Positions 1-7,357 of a DNA stretch of 54,765 nt are shown here, one piece after another. Position 1 is the stretch's first letter. Each line of letters opens with the position of its first letter. Origin of the DNA: Clostridiales bacterium (lineage in GTDB: Bacteria > Bacillota > Clostridia > Christensenellales > Borkfalkiaceae); contig JAMPAF010000011.1 in NCBI GenBank assembly GCA_023667345.1, positions 1 through 54,765 on the forward strand. Direction: 5' to 3'. Below the pieces are notes generated by a model that was given only the letters and a program-made list of their open reading frames with translations, did not search any database and was not told the DNA's origin. The position numbers and the translations under genes are program-made.

Positions 1-389
1 GTGTAATTGATTTGCAACGCCTTTTCGCTCTCGATAGTCGCGTTTAGTTCGGCGTTCTCGCTCTCTAACTTTTCGATTTGCGCCAAAATCGTATTCGCAA
101 TTTTGCCGAGCATTAACGCTTGCATTAAGTTATTGATAGCCGCTTGATTATCAGCTATAACACCCTCAATTCGTTTTATCTCGCTGTCGTTGCGTTCAGC
201 TTGCATAGCAAATTCTTTTGTTGACAACATTATAGCGTGGTCTTCAAATTTGTGATGCGCTAATAACCCTTCTTTTGTTCGCGTGACTTTGGAATTTTTA
301 TTCCACGATTTGGTCATATAATCACTTAAACCAATACCATATTTTTGCTGCAAATAATCACAGTATTCTAAATAGGTAAAATATGACAA
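1..389 (-). pseudogene. Chimeric partial gene: HHxxED-type N-terminus joined to serine-recombinase coiled coil
   Basis: A minus-strand frame stays open from a TTG at 389 (or ATG at 317) to the window edge, so the 3' end is missing. The first half (YCDYLQQKYGI..., VTRTKEGLLAHHKFED, AIMLS) resembles a family of mobile-element proteins from Firmicutes that I recall as having a conserved HH..ED core; I cannot name it. The second half (DSEIKRIEGVIADNQAAINN, LMQALMLGK, IEKLESENAELNA) is typical of the coiled coil after the zinc ribbon in large serine recombinases. The join is in frame. I infer an in-frame fusion from element decay rather than a real two-domain enzyme. An AAAGAG sits about 4 nt before the TTG, a weak ribosome site. 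The family assignments are from memory. Confidence 0.45.
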
Positions 390-456
390 AATACTCTTTA
401 TGTCTTGCCTTACAATTTAGGGTGGGTATGGGTTGGGAAATCAAGGAGTATTTATT

Positions 457-636
457 ATGAGTAAAGTACCGAACGGTTTAACTATCGTTTATTTTGACGA
501 TAAAGAGAAAAATATATATACCGAATTGCCGCCCGATAAAGAGCAAGCAAAAAAGCTGTCAAAGCGTATCTATAAGACCGCTATGACAGCCATTTCTGCG
601 AAGCAAGCCGACAAGCCTTTAACTCCTCGCAACTAA
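457..636 (+). CDS. Small hypothetical protein of mobile-element context (59 aa)
   Basis: The ATG at 457 has an AAGGAG 8 nt upstream, which is why it is chosen over the in-frame ATG at 433. The product is short, charged and without membrane segment: it starts MSKVPNGLTIVYFDDKEK and ends in a basic helix-like stretch (KKLSKRIYKTAMTAISAK). It lies divergent to the recombinase-like fragment on its left. Small proteins of this size often accompany large serine recombinases in clostridial transposons, but I do not recognise the family and assign no function. Confidence 0.5.
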   Translation: MSKVPNGLTIVYFDDKEKNIYTELPPDKEQAKKLSKRIYKTAMTAISAKQADKPLTPRN

Positions 637-741
637 CTGTTTTCCATACAACGGATAGTCCGACAGCGGCAACTCAACCGCACAATACAATTCCCGTCGA
701 TTTACCTTATATATTACCGTGTTCGTTTTTGCGGTAAGTCG

Positions 742-871
742 GTGCACCAAAATAGCCCGATTTTAGCGGTTTTTGCCCTAAAATCGGGCATTTTTGATGA
801 TTTTTAAGCTAAATTTTACTATATTTTAGTCGTTTTTTTGGGGTATTTTGGGGTACAAAGTATACCAATCG
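742..871. repeat. Direct repeat copy 1 (130 bp), putative attachment end
   Basis: This segment is nearly identical to 5917-6036. They differ at a few positions, and copy 1 has one extra 10 bp unit (ggggtatttt). It spans a terminator hairpin and the last codons of the integrase gene that starts at 1869. Identity stops just inside the integrase tail (residues DDWYTLYPK). The two copies bound a 5.2 kb element, as attL and attR would. Whether they are true recombination sites or relics of successive related integrases is inference. Confidence 0.7.
755..789. terminator. Bidirectional hairpin terminator after integrase
   Basis: The arms 755-766 (gcccgattttag) and 778-789 form a perfect 12 bp stem with an 11 nt loop and T-rich flanks on both sides. 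It lies 36 bp beyond the integrase stop codon, so it probably ends the minus-strand int operon. The same hairpin, with one G-T pair, recurs at 5930-5964 in the second repeat copy. Confidence 0.7.
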
Positions 872-1869
872 TCCAATTTCTTACCTTCGGTAAGAAGATA
901 TTCGTCCAAGTTACCTATGTACGTTCTGTCCAGCTTTCCAACCGATTGTCCGACAAACTTTTTACGTGCGTAATAATCAATTTTGCATTCTACGCAGCGA
1001 GTGTCAAAAGTTTTGCGTAAATCTTTTAATGTGTGTTGAGGGAACAGCTTGTTAAAATTCTTCCTTATACCGCAAATGTGCCTCTTCGGCAGTACGGTTA
1101 ATTCTTGAAGGCGGTCGCGAAGGTGGGAGCAAATAGGTATTTTTTTATATTCTATTTTACCGTTCTTTCGTTTGCTGTTTAAAGCAATAATGAATTCGCC
1201 TTCGATTCTCGCCGTTTTGTACTCATTGGGGCGCAATCCGCAGAAAAGCATTACCGCAAAGATTATTTCGTAATCTGAGCCCTTATAAGCGTTCAGAAGA
1301 GTAATTTCCTCTGTACGCGTAAGTTCGGTGCCGGTTTCCTTATCGTGGGGTGTATGTACGAAATAATTTAAAGGATTTATATTGATTTTTTTTAGCGAAA
1401 CTGCAGCATCGAAGATTTGTTTCAGTAAACTGTGAACGTCGTCTTCGGTTTTTCCATTGCCGGGGAGCTTGGTTAAAAGCTCTTTGAGCATTGCAGGGGT
1501 GATATCACCAATTGCAAAATCTCCCAAAGCGTTTTTAATATGTCTCTCGTAGAGTCCAAAATTATTACGGTATGTTTTTTCGATAACCTTGCATTTATGA
1601 AAGTTATCGAACCAGTATATGGCAAACTTATCAAAGTTTATGGGTATAATTGGCGCTATATTGAATTCGGCTATACGCGCATTAAGTTTTTCGATAAAAT
1701 TTGCTTTTGCTATTTCGATTGTGGGACCGCTTGCTGACAATGGGTGCTTATTAAATGGTCTTTTTGCGTATCGCAATTCGTAAGAACATTTATAGCGCCC
1801 GGTTGTCCTTTTTCGCGCAGGTACAAGGTAACCTTGAATTTTAATAATTTTTCTGAATGCTTTTGTCAA
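826..1869 (-). CDS. int: Tyrosine recombinase / integrase (347 aa)
   Basis: A site-specific recombinase of the phage-integrase family. An N-terminal AP2-like/SAM-like region (about residues 1-165) precedes the catalytic domain (about 180-330). Visible catalytic motifs are Arg213 (CGLRPNEYKTAR), the box TLKDLRKTF with Arg285 (the usual His of HxxR is Lys282), and Tyr317 (DRTYIG). The usual GHS is VGQS. The loss of two His positions is seen in other integrases but may lower activity. The gene overlaps the upstream ORF by 29 bp and ends inside the 130 bp repeat, the usual place of an integrase next to its attachment site. It probably moves the 742-6036 element, or once did. Confidence 0.85.
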   Translation of the reverse strand: MTKAFRKIIKIQGYLVPARKRTTGRYKCSYELRYAKRPFNKHPLSASGPTIEIAKANFIEKLNARIAEFNIAPIIPINFDKFAIYWFDNFHKCKVIEKTYRNNFGLYERHIKNALGDFAIGDITPAMLKELLTKLPGNGKTEDDVHSLLKQIFDAAVSLKKININPLNYFVHTPHDKETGTELTRTEEITLLNAYKGSDYEIIFAVMLFCGLRPNEYKTARIEGEFIIALNSKRKNGKIEYKKIPICSHLRDRLQELTVLPKRHICGIRKNFNKLFPQHTLKDLRKTFDTRCVECKIDYYARKKFVGQSVGKLDRTYIGNLDEYLLTEGKKLDDWYTLYPKIPQKND

Positions 1870-2377
1870 TCAAAAGCTTGATTTCGTAATTATCATCAAA
1901 AATACCAAAATCAATTATTCTAAATAATTCTCCTCTATGTTCTGCGTCGGAACCATCCAATTGTTTTTTATCAATTATAGACGCCAAGCAGACTTGCGCG
2001 ATTAAGTGGTAGTCTCGCGATAAATTTCTTAAAATCGATTTGTAAAATTTTTTTTCGCAGATTGATTCATATCGTTTTAACGTGTAATTATATTTTTCTA
2101 AATTCTGTTTAAACTTTATAATATCTTCATCGTTGTTATCGACATAATTAGTATCATCGTTCGTTCTTGAATAAATTTGCTCGTTGTCAGGTTCTGTGAC
2201 AAATTTAATAACAAATGACTTATCAATATCAATGTCGTTAGGTAATTCTTCGTGAGCGGTGGATTCTATTCCAAAAAATTCTTTTAAATATTCAATGGGA
2301 TTTTTTCCTTTCGGTATTTCAAACTCAATCTCCTGTATGGTTTCACGATTGAGTTGTTCTTCTGTAATTTTATTCAT
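1841..2377 (-). pseudogene. Truncated DUF2726-like (PD-(D/E)XK nuclease-fold) protein, 178 aa
   Basis: The last 60 residues read like the start of a DUF2726/restriction-endonuclease-like domain: YHLIAQVCLASII, then RIIDFGIFD, then EIKLLIDKS. In the family the stretch after this continues with an LDgssH segment and a helical part, which is missing here. The first two thirds are acidic and not recognised. The ORF starts with a 4 bp overlap (ATGA) on the XRE regulator's stop, so it is translationally coupled, and its end runs into the integrase start. I infer that the 3' part of a nuclease gene was replaced when the integrase arrived. It is probably inactive. Confidence 0.45.
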
Positions 2378-2748
2378 TTTTTAACCTCAACTAAATTTTT
2401 AATTACGGCAATTTGTGCTTGTTGCATTTCTGTACCGTATATTTCGCCGAGCTCTCGGAACCAATACAACATATCGTCCTCGATGGGGGTAACGTTAATT
2501 CTTTTGGTATCACGCCACCCCACAGCTCTTTCTTCTTGTGTAATCTTTGGGTAGTACAATTCAGAGTTATCAAGTAAATAGTCAATTGAAACCTCGAAAT
2601 ATTTTGCAATCTCTTTTAATTTTTCAAAATCAATTTCATACACCCCATTCTCCCAATAATTGTATGTGCTTTTTGATACTTTGAAAATTTCAGCAGCTTG
2701 TACTGTTGTTAAACCTTTTTCTTTACGCAGTTGCTTTAATCTGAGCAT
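2374..2748 (-). CDS. XRE-family transcriptional regulator (124 aa)
   Basis: The N-terminal helix-turn-helix of the Cro/C1 type is clear at residues 4-58 (LKQLRKEKGLTTVQAAEIF, KSTYNYWENG, LKEIAKYFEVSIDYLL). The tail is a probable dimerisation helix. It is the first gene of the minus-strand operon XRE - DUF2726-like - integrase, with an AGGAGG-like ribosome site upstream (minus-strand taaggaggt). It faces the divergent TraG fragment across a 38 bp gap, so it probably represses its own promoter and integrase expression. The role as element repressor is inferred from position only. Confidence 0.85.
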   Translation of the reverse strand: MLRLKQLRKEKGLTTVQAAEIFKVSKSTYNYWENGVYEIDFEKLKEIAKYFEVSIDYLLDNSELYYPKITQEERAVGWRDTKRINVTPIEDDMLYWFRELGEIYGTEMQQAQIAVIKNLVEVKK

Positions 2749-2786
2749 ACTTACCTCCTTAGATATAGGATAATTTAGAGGTAAAA

Positions 2787-4118
2787 ATGAAATCCAATAA
2801 AATCGGAAAATTACTTGACTTTCAAAGTAAATTGGAATATAATAAGCTCATCCAACAAAATAGGAAAAAGAAAAATGAGCTTTACTACTTTAAGAAAATC
2901 AAAGAATATAACTCAGATACAACTTTCAAAAATGTTTGGCGTAAAACGGAACGCATAAACGAGCCTATAATCCAAGTTAAAAATAAATACGAATGGGGAG
3001 AGAGTCTTTTTAATACATACGAAGAGGCAAAACAAGTAAAAAAAGAATACGGGGTTCGCCTTAGTAACGAAATTTATATTGATTTGATGGATTTGATTTA
3101 TACTGCTTGCCCCGTTGAAGCTGCACAGGATAAAAGCTGGCAACAAGGTGCGCGCGATTTGATTTTTGGTATGGCACTTCGTATGTGGGAAGATGTGCGC
3201 GATGGCTACCTTCCGAAAGAGAAATTTAACATATACAATCTTTGGTGGAATTTGACTCAATACGCAAAAAATGATTGTGAGGTTCTCAAAGAATATATAA
3301 ACGATTGTGCCGACGAAACGTCGCGTGCTCCCGGTATGGCAAATACCGTGCTCGTGAGCGAGGATAGAACTCTATCCAGTTATCTTGGCTCAGTAAATCA
3401 GTATTTACACCTTTTTTCTGACGGTGCCATAACGCAGCTTACGAGCGGAAACGATATCGAGTTTTCTAAGTGGGATGAAGAGCCGAATGTGCTATTTATA
3501 AAATACCCGGAAGAAAAGGAGACGCGTCATAGTATGGTAGCCCTTTTAATGGTACAGCTTTATAAAGCTCTACTTGAAAAAGCCGGTGTTAATAGCGAAC
3601 TTAAAGAGACGGCGGATAGCAAATTGAAGCGTACGTGCTATTTTCTTATGGACGAGTTCGGTCAATTACCGAAAATTCACCGCTTTGAGCTAATAGTTCC
3701 TATTGCTCGAAGCAAGAGAATTTTCTTTCTCCCGGTTATTCAGAGCTACACGCAGCTTGATGCAGTGTACGGAGAGAAGAACGCCGGAACAATTAGAGAT
3801 AACTGTCCGATTAAGATATTTCTCGGAACTGATAATCCTAAGACATGTGAAGAATTTTCGGCAGCTTGCGGCAAGCAAAAAATAAAAAGCGTGAGTTACA
3901 ACGAGAACCGCGATATGAGCGTCTCTACGTCTGCTCAAAGCGTTCCTTTAATTTACCCTTCTGAATTAAGTAAATTGAATGACCCTGATAATGGCGTCTT
4001 TGGTAACGCAATTATCAAAGATGTTAGCGGATATATTACGGGTCGTAAACAATTCTCAATACTCCTTTGTGTTTGGTCTTGCACCGGCAGATTTGGAAAT
4101 TTTATCAGACCTATATAA
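2787..4118 (+). pseudogene. Degraded TraG/VirD4 type IV coupling protein
   Basis: From about residue 85 the product matches clostridial TraG-like coupling ATPases: DKSWQQGARDLIFGMALR, APGMANTVLVSEDRTL, the Walker B segment CYFLMDEFGQLPK, and RRIFFLPVIQS-like and MSVSTSA motifs. The Walker A half that normally precedes is absent, and about 80 unrelated residues stand in its place. The C-terminus ends out of frame (QFSILLCVWSCTGRF) just after FGNAIIK, where a VirB4 tail begins in another frame. Both ends are therefore recombined, and the protein cannot bind ATP as a normal TraG would. It is a relic of a conjugative element. Confidence 0.8.
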
Positions 4119-4284
4119 GAATGTCGGAGGATTGAACTCGGCGGAACGCGAATTTATTTCCAATGCCGAACGTGGAGATTGTTTCGCAATCTGCTCTCCG
4201 CGCCAACGCGCACGCTTTCACGTCGAAGCTCACGATACTGTACAAGCGCTCTTTGATGACCCTGAATTTAGATTAGAAGAATAA
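4045..4284 (+). pseudogene. VirB4-like conjugation ATPase, C-terminal remnant
   Basis: In the frame open from 3979, the residues FGLAPADLEILSDLYKN, SAEREFISNAERGDCF and RARFHVEAHDT look like the extreme C-terminus of the VirB4/TraC family of conjugation ATPases. The rest of the gene is gone. The fragment is joined, out of frame, to the TraG fragment, so one deletion removed the DNA between the two genes (order as in a T4SS operon). There is no functional start; the ATG at 3979 lies within TraG sequence. Confidence 0.6.
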
Positions 4285-4333
4285 CACAAAAGAAAATTGT
4301 ACTGACATTTTGTAATGACAAATAATAAAAATA

Positions 4334-4362
4334 TTGCACTTTTTTAAAATTTAGTATATACT
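4334..4362 (+). promoter_or_regulatory. Promoter of the zeta toxin module
   Basis: A -35 box ttgcac (4334-4339) and a -10 box tatact (4357-4362) are spaced by 17 bp. A gaggtg ribosome site (4369-4374) and the ATG at 4381 follow. No operator palindrome is obvious. Confidence 0.6.
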
Positions 4363-4380
4363 TTGATTGAGGTGAACTAT

Positions 4381-4572
4381 ATGAGTCAGAATAAGGCTAT
4401 GGAAACTTTCGCTAAATCAGTGTTCGGCGACGACGGTAAATTTACGATGGAAGACTTTAACGAGCTCCTTGAAACTGCGGAAACTCGGCAAGAACGTGAA
4501 TTTTACGCTTACGTTTATAATTACTTTTTACAATTAAATTCAAAGGAAATAATCGCTCGTGGAGAATATTAA
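4381..4572 (+). CDS. Putative antitoxin partner of zeta toxin (63 aa)
   Basis: The start at ATG 4381 is preferred because gaggtg lies 6 nt upstream; an in-frame ATG at 4363 overlaps the -10 box. The product is short, acidic and helical (MSQNKAMETFAKSVFG, FTMEDFNELLETAETRQERE). It overlaps the zeta toxin start by 14 bp, the order expected for an epsilon-zeta-type pair. Zeta antitoxins are helical bundles that block the kinase ATP site. I infer that role from position, size and overlap, not from recognised sequence identity. Confidence 0.6.
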   Translation: MSQNKAMETFAKSVFGDDGKFTMEDFNELLETAETRQEREFYAYVYNYFLQLNSKEIIARGEY

Positions 4573-5143
4573 AGTTTATACTATTTTTGCGGGCGTGAAT
4601 GGTGCGGGTAAAAGTACGCTTTATCGTGCCAACAAATCCCGTCAGTTGGGTGTTCGTCTTAATTCCGATGAGATTATTAGAGAAGCCGGCGGCGATTGGA
4701 AGAGTGTTGAGGCACAAATTGCAGCAGGGCGCAAAATTTTGCGTTTGCAGGATGAATGCTTAAGCCAAGGTGTGTCGTTTAACCAGGAAACCACACTTAG
4801 CGGTAATAGCATTATTAAGACTGTGCAAAGAGCAAAAACCCTTGGTTATTTCATTCATTTATGCTATGTTGGCGTCAATAGTTCTGATATTGCAAAAGAA
4901 AGAGTAGCCAAGAGAATTTTGCAAGGCGGACATGGAGTAAGTGAAGCTACGATTGAGCGCAGATATGAAACGTCGGCAGAAAACTTTTTAAAAATTTATG
5001 CGTTTTGCGATAAAGTTGACGTGTATGACAATTCAGGCAAAGCGCCGGTATTGGTGGCTTTCAAAATTGAAAATTGCTTATATCGTACTGATGCGGTTTG
5101 TCCATGGGCTGACGATTTATTGAAATCAATTCCTTTGAATTAA
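4559..5143 (+). CDS. Zeta toxin family kinase (194 aa)
   Basis: A P-loop kinase of the zeta toxin family; characterised members phosphorylate UDP-N-acetylglucosamine and stop cell-wall synthesis. Visible motifs are the Walker A GVNGAGKST (residues 12-20), NSDEII with the likely catalytic Asp37, NQETTL with the substrate-binding Glu77-Thr78, and Arg115/Arg119 with the RRYE segment (Arg134/135) for phosphate binding. It starts at GTG 4559 inside the antitoxin gene, and all key residues and length are intact, so it may still be active. The module probably stabilised the conjugative element whose remains surround it. Confidence 0.85.
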   Translation: MENIKVYTIFAGVNGAGKSTLYRANKSRQLGVRLNSDEIIREAGGDWKSVEAQIAAGRKILRLQDECLSQGVSFNQETTLSGNSIIKTVQRAKTLGYFIHLCYVGVNSSDIAKERVAKRILQGGHGVSEATIERRYETSAENFLKIYAFCDKVDVYDNSGKAPVLVAFKIENCLYRTDAVCPWADDLLKSIPLN

Positions 5144-5170
5144 CGCTTTCAGATAATGTAGAGGTTTAAT

Positions 5171-5722
5171 ATGAAAAAAATCAAAAGAGCGGTTATTTTA
5201 ATCTTTGTTCTTGTGGCTTTCGTCTTTGCCGCAGTCGCTTTTTTCGGTTGTAATAAAGGAAATAGTGGTGGAAATGGCGGCTCGGGTACTGGAACTCACG
5301 AGCCTGTTAATAATAATCCAAATGATAACTTAGTTTTCGTTGAACAGTCTGATGGCACTTATGGTGTTAAAACCACAAATAAAAATATTGAAGGCGCCTT
5401 GGTTATTCCTTCCACACACAACAACAAAGAGGTTACTATAGTCTTAGAAAAAGGTTTTTCAGATTGTAGGAAATTAACCAGTGTCGTACTATCGGATGGT
5501 ATAAAAACTATTGAGAAAGAAGCTTTTCGCTATTGCTATGGTTTAAATGCTGTGACAATTTATCCTTCATTAAAGGAGATTGGACTTTTTGCTTTTTATG
5601 ACAGCCATTTTGATTTGATACATATAGGAACCCGTGTAGATTTTAATTATGCAGCCGCTAACGGTAATGCTTGGGGGAGTCCCACAACTGATTATGTTAA
5701 TTTTATTTATTCTGAAGAATAA
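5171..5722 (+). CDS. Lipoprotein with BspA-type leucine-rich repeats (183 aa)
   Basis: A lipoprotein signal occupies residues 1-27 (basic start, hydrophobic core, VAFFGC lipobox). A Gly/Asn/Ser-rich linker follows, then a short stretch of BspA-like LRR_5 repeats (ALVIPST, FSDCRKLTSVVLSDGIKTIE, FRYCYGLNAVTIYPS, LKEIGLFAF). Such proteins sit on the outer face of the membrane and often mediate binding; only about three repeats are present, fewer than usual. There is an aggtttaat ribosome site before the ATG. It is the last gene of the element, and a small hairpin terminator follows. Confidence 0.8.
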   Translation: MKKIKRAVILIFVLVAFVFAAVAFFGCNKGNSGGNGGSGTGTHEPVNNNPNDNLVFVEQSDGTYGVKTTNKNIEGALVIPSTHNNKEVTIVLEKGFSDCRKLTSVVLSDGIKTIEKEAFRYCYGLNAVTIYPSLKEIGLFAFYDSHFDLIHIGTRVDFNYAAANGNAWGSPTTDYVNFIYSEE

Positions 5723-5736
5723 AGTACTAATGTAAG

Positions 5737-5762
5737 AAAACAGCCCTTGCAGACTGTTTTTT
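5737..5762 (+). terminator. Terminator after LRR lipoprotein
   Basis: The arms 5737-5743 (aaaacag) and 5754-5760 pair with a 10 nt loop and a T run. It lies 14 bp after the stop codon. Confidence 0.5.
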
Positions 5763-5790
5763 ACTGAAGAAATTTTGCGACTTTTTTAGT

Positions 5791-5835
5791 TTATAATTTT
5801 TTTGGGGTAATTTTGGGGTACAAACTTAACGTTAC
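5791..5835 (-). pseudogene. Third integrase 3'-end remnant
   Basis: Read on the minus strand this encodes ...LSLYPKITPKKL followed by a stop, closely matching the integrase tail TLYPKIPQKND. The nucleotide core tttttttggggta.ttttggggtacaaa is shared with both copies of the long repeat. It lies outside the long repeat, between the LRR gene and copy 2. I infer an older integrase tail left by an earlier insertion at the same site. Confidence 0.5.
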
Positions 5836-5886
5836 TATATATTGTGCGAATTGCTTGCGTTTATGTCAGGCATAACACAATATATA
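5836..5886. repeat. Inverted repeat beside the integrase remnants
   Basis: The arms tatatattgtg (5836-5846) and cacaatatata (5876-5886) are a perfect 11 bp inverted repeat around a 29 nt centre. It lies between the two integrase relics and could be a recombinase arm or excisionase site. No direct evidence of function. Confidence 0.4.
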
Positions 5887-5916
5887 GGCGTGCCTATCAG
5901 CTTCAACTCCTGTTGA

Positions 5917-6036
5917 GTGCACCAAAACAGTCCGATTTTAGCGGTTTTTGCCCTAAAATCGGGCATTTTTAATGTTTTTTAAGCTAAATTTTGCTATATT
6001 TTAGTCGTTTTTTTGGGGTACAAAGTATACCAATCG
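5917..6036. repeat. Direct repeat copy 2 (120 bp) with integrase tail remnant
   Basis: A near-identical copy of 742-871 lacking one ggggtatttt unit. It carries the same terminator hairpin (arms 5930-5941 and 5953-5964). On the minus strand its right end still codes DWYTLYPK, the end of a second integrase, and then diverges. It forms the right boundary of the 5.2 kb element. Confidence 0.7.
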
Positions 6037-6094
6037 ACTAGTTATCTGTTAAGTTATTAACCAATCTATATATTGAAAATAATCGGCACTACCA

Positions 6095-6123
6095 TTGACT
6101 GCACGGCAAAAGCGTGCTATAAT
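6095..6123 (+). promoter_or_regulatory. Strong promoter of the ADP-ribosyltransferase gene
   Basis: Boxes ttgact (6095-6100) and tataat (6118-6123) are spaced by 17 bp. The spacer itself is an inverted repeat (gcacg...cgtgc), a possible operator. It lies directly before the ART gene, so the toxin is expressed on its own and not as part of a phage head operon. Confidence 0.7.
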
Positions 6124-6152
6124 GATAGTGCTTTTCTTATGGGGTAAGAAGA

Positions 6153-6938
6153 GTGGCGGATAGCAGGGTAGCGTACGGCTTAGCTAAGAAATACGGAATT
6201 GATACTTCGGGAATGTCGCCGGGTGAAGTATGGGAAGCCTTAAAGGAAAAAGGGGTTACTCCCGAAAATGCAAGTAAAGGCGCATATGATTCACGTAGTG
6301 ATATACAGTCGTTGAAAAGAATTAATGATAAAAGCGATAATCGGCGATTTAATGAATGGGCAAATAATTTAGTGCCGCGAGGACAGACCGATATCCCTGA
6401 CGGCGTAAGCAAGGTTGATTTTATACAACGAGAGCTTGGTGTGAGTTCTAAAATAGCTCAAGAATATATCTACGCCATTGAGGCATATGCAGATAATATA
6501 TATACGGCTATTCGGGCTTATCAACAAGGCGAAAACATCGAAGATATAGAAGAGATTGCAAAAATTTCAGATAATCTTGAAGAGTATATAAGGAAAGCTC
6601 CGCGCTGTAACGGCGGTGAAACTTATCGCGGTGTAGGTTTATCCGATGAGGATTTAGCAAAGTTTATGGTCGGCTCTACACACGATATGAAAGGCGTTTC
6701 AAGTTGGAGTAGTGAGCCGACTATTGCAAATGAATTTGCAGACCATTATAAAGAACAGGGTTATGGTGTTATTTTTCATTCAAAAACCCAATCTAAAGGA
6801 ACAGCAATAAGGCACCTCGTTAATCAAGACGTTTATGGTGAAAACGAAGTGATTGTTTCGAAAGAAAGTAAGTATAGAGTTTTGAAACGAGAAACTGACG
6901 GTATTGGCAGAATTCATGTTTATTTGGAGGAAATATGA
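6153..6938 (+). CDS. ADP-ribosyltransferase toxin, MuF-C-terminus-like (261 aa)
   Basis: The last 110 residues form an R-S-E class ADP-ribosyltransferase domain: ETYRGVG with Arg159, GVSSWSSEPTIANEFA with the serine motif at 183-186, and the ExE pair Glu230/Glu232 (YGENEVIVS). These residues bind NAD+ and transfer ADP-ribose to a target. The N-terminal part (AYGLAKKYGIDTSGMSPGEV, VTPENA) resembles regions found before C-terminal toxin domains in phage MuF head-morphogenesis proteins. The start is GTG 6153 with ggggt 8 nt upstream. No signal peptide is visible. The following small gene overlaps by 4 bp. The target is unknown. It may be a truncated phage effector reused as a stand-alone toxin. 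Confidence 0.75.
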   Translation: MADSRVAYGLAKKYGIDTSGMSPGEVWEALKEKGVTPENASKGAYDSRSDIQSLKRINDKSDNRRFNEWANNLVPRGQTDIPDGVSKVDFIQRELGVSSKIAQEYIYAIEAYADNIYTAIRAYQQGENIEDIEEIAKISDNLEEYIRKAPRCNGGETYRGVGLSDEDLAKFMVGSTHDMKGVSSWSSEPTIANEFADHYKEQGYGVIFHSKTQSKGTAIRHLVNQDVYGENEVIVSKESKYRVLKRETDGIGRIHVYLEEI

Positions 6939-7138
6939 CAAAGGCAGAAGCATATAAAAGTCTGTTGAATTCGTGTGGATTAACGGAAGAACAGTTTTTA
7001 GAAATATATAATTTGCATGGAAAAGGGACGGGTGAATATTTTAAAGCAATTCACAAATTGCCGAAAGAAACACAGGCGAAATTTCCGCATCTTTTTGTTG
7101 CTTATCGATTGCTATTACAAGAACAAGGAAAATTATAA
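6935..7138 (+). CDS. Small protein coupled to the ADP-ribosyltransferase (67 aa)
   Basis: It overlaps the ART gene by ATGA and has a ggagg ribosome site inside the ART coding sequence, so the two are co-translated. The product is soluble and helical (AYKSLLNSCGLTEEQFLEIY, LPKETQAKFPHLFVAYRLLL). I recognise no family. The tight coupling suggests a partner of the ART, perhaps an antidote; phage origin as an unrelated small gene is also possible. Confidence 0.6.
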   Translation: MTKAEAYKSLLNSCGLTEEQFLEIYNLHGKGTGEYFKAIHKLPKETQAKFPHLFVAYRLLLQEQGKL

Positions 7139-7157
7139 AAACAAATCAAATAATTAG

Positions 7158-7181
7158 GCACTTCTACGAAAGTGCTTTTTT
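7158..7181 (+). terminator. Terminator of the ART operon
   Basis: Arms gcactt (7158-7163) and aagtgc (7170-7175), loop of 6 nt, then a run of six T. It ends the two-gene ART unit. Confidence 0.65.
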
Positions 7182-7204
7182 AATGCAAAAAAGGAGTTGA
7201 TTAT

Positions 7205-7357
7205 GTGAGCAAGCTGACGGATAAACAACGCAAACAAATTATAACGGAGTATGTTGCGGGTGACGGCAAAGACCGCTTTATAGGTAGGTTAAATATAGGG
7301 ATACGAGAAGATGGAAAGAGTACACTTTATGATTTAAACCCTTTTGATAAACAATGA
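7205..7357 (+). pseudogene. Phage terminase small subunit, truncated and joined to foreign sequence
   Basis: A GTG at 7205 with aaggag 9 nt upstream opens a 50-codon frame. The first 20 residues (SKLTDKQRKQIITEYVAGDG) look like the start of a phage terminase small subunit. The rest (NIGIREDGKSTLYDLNPFDK) resembles the C-terminal part of another phage protein. The HTH and body of the terminase are missing. I read it as deletion debris of a prophage. Confidence 0.5.
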
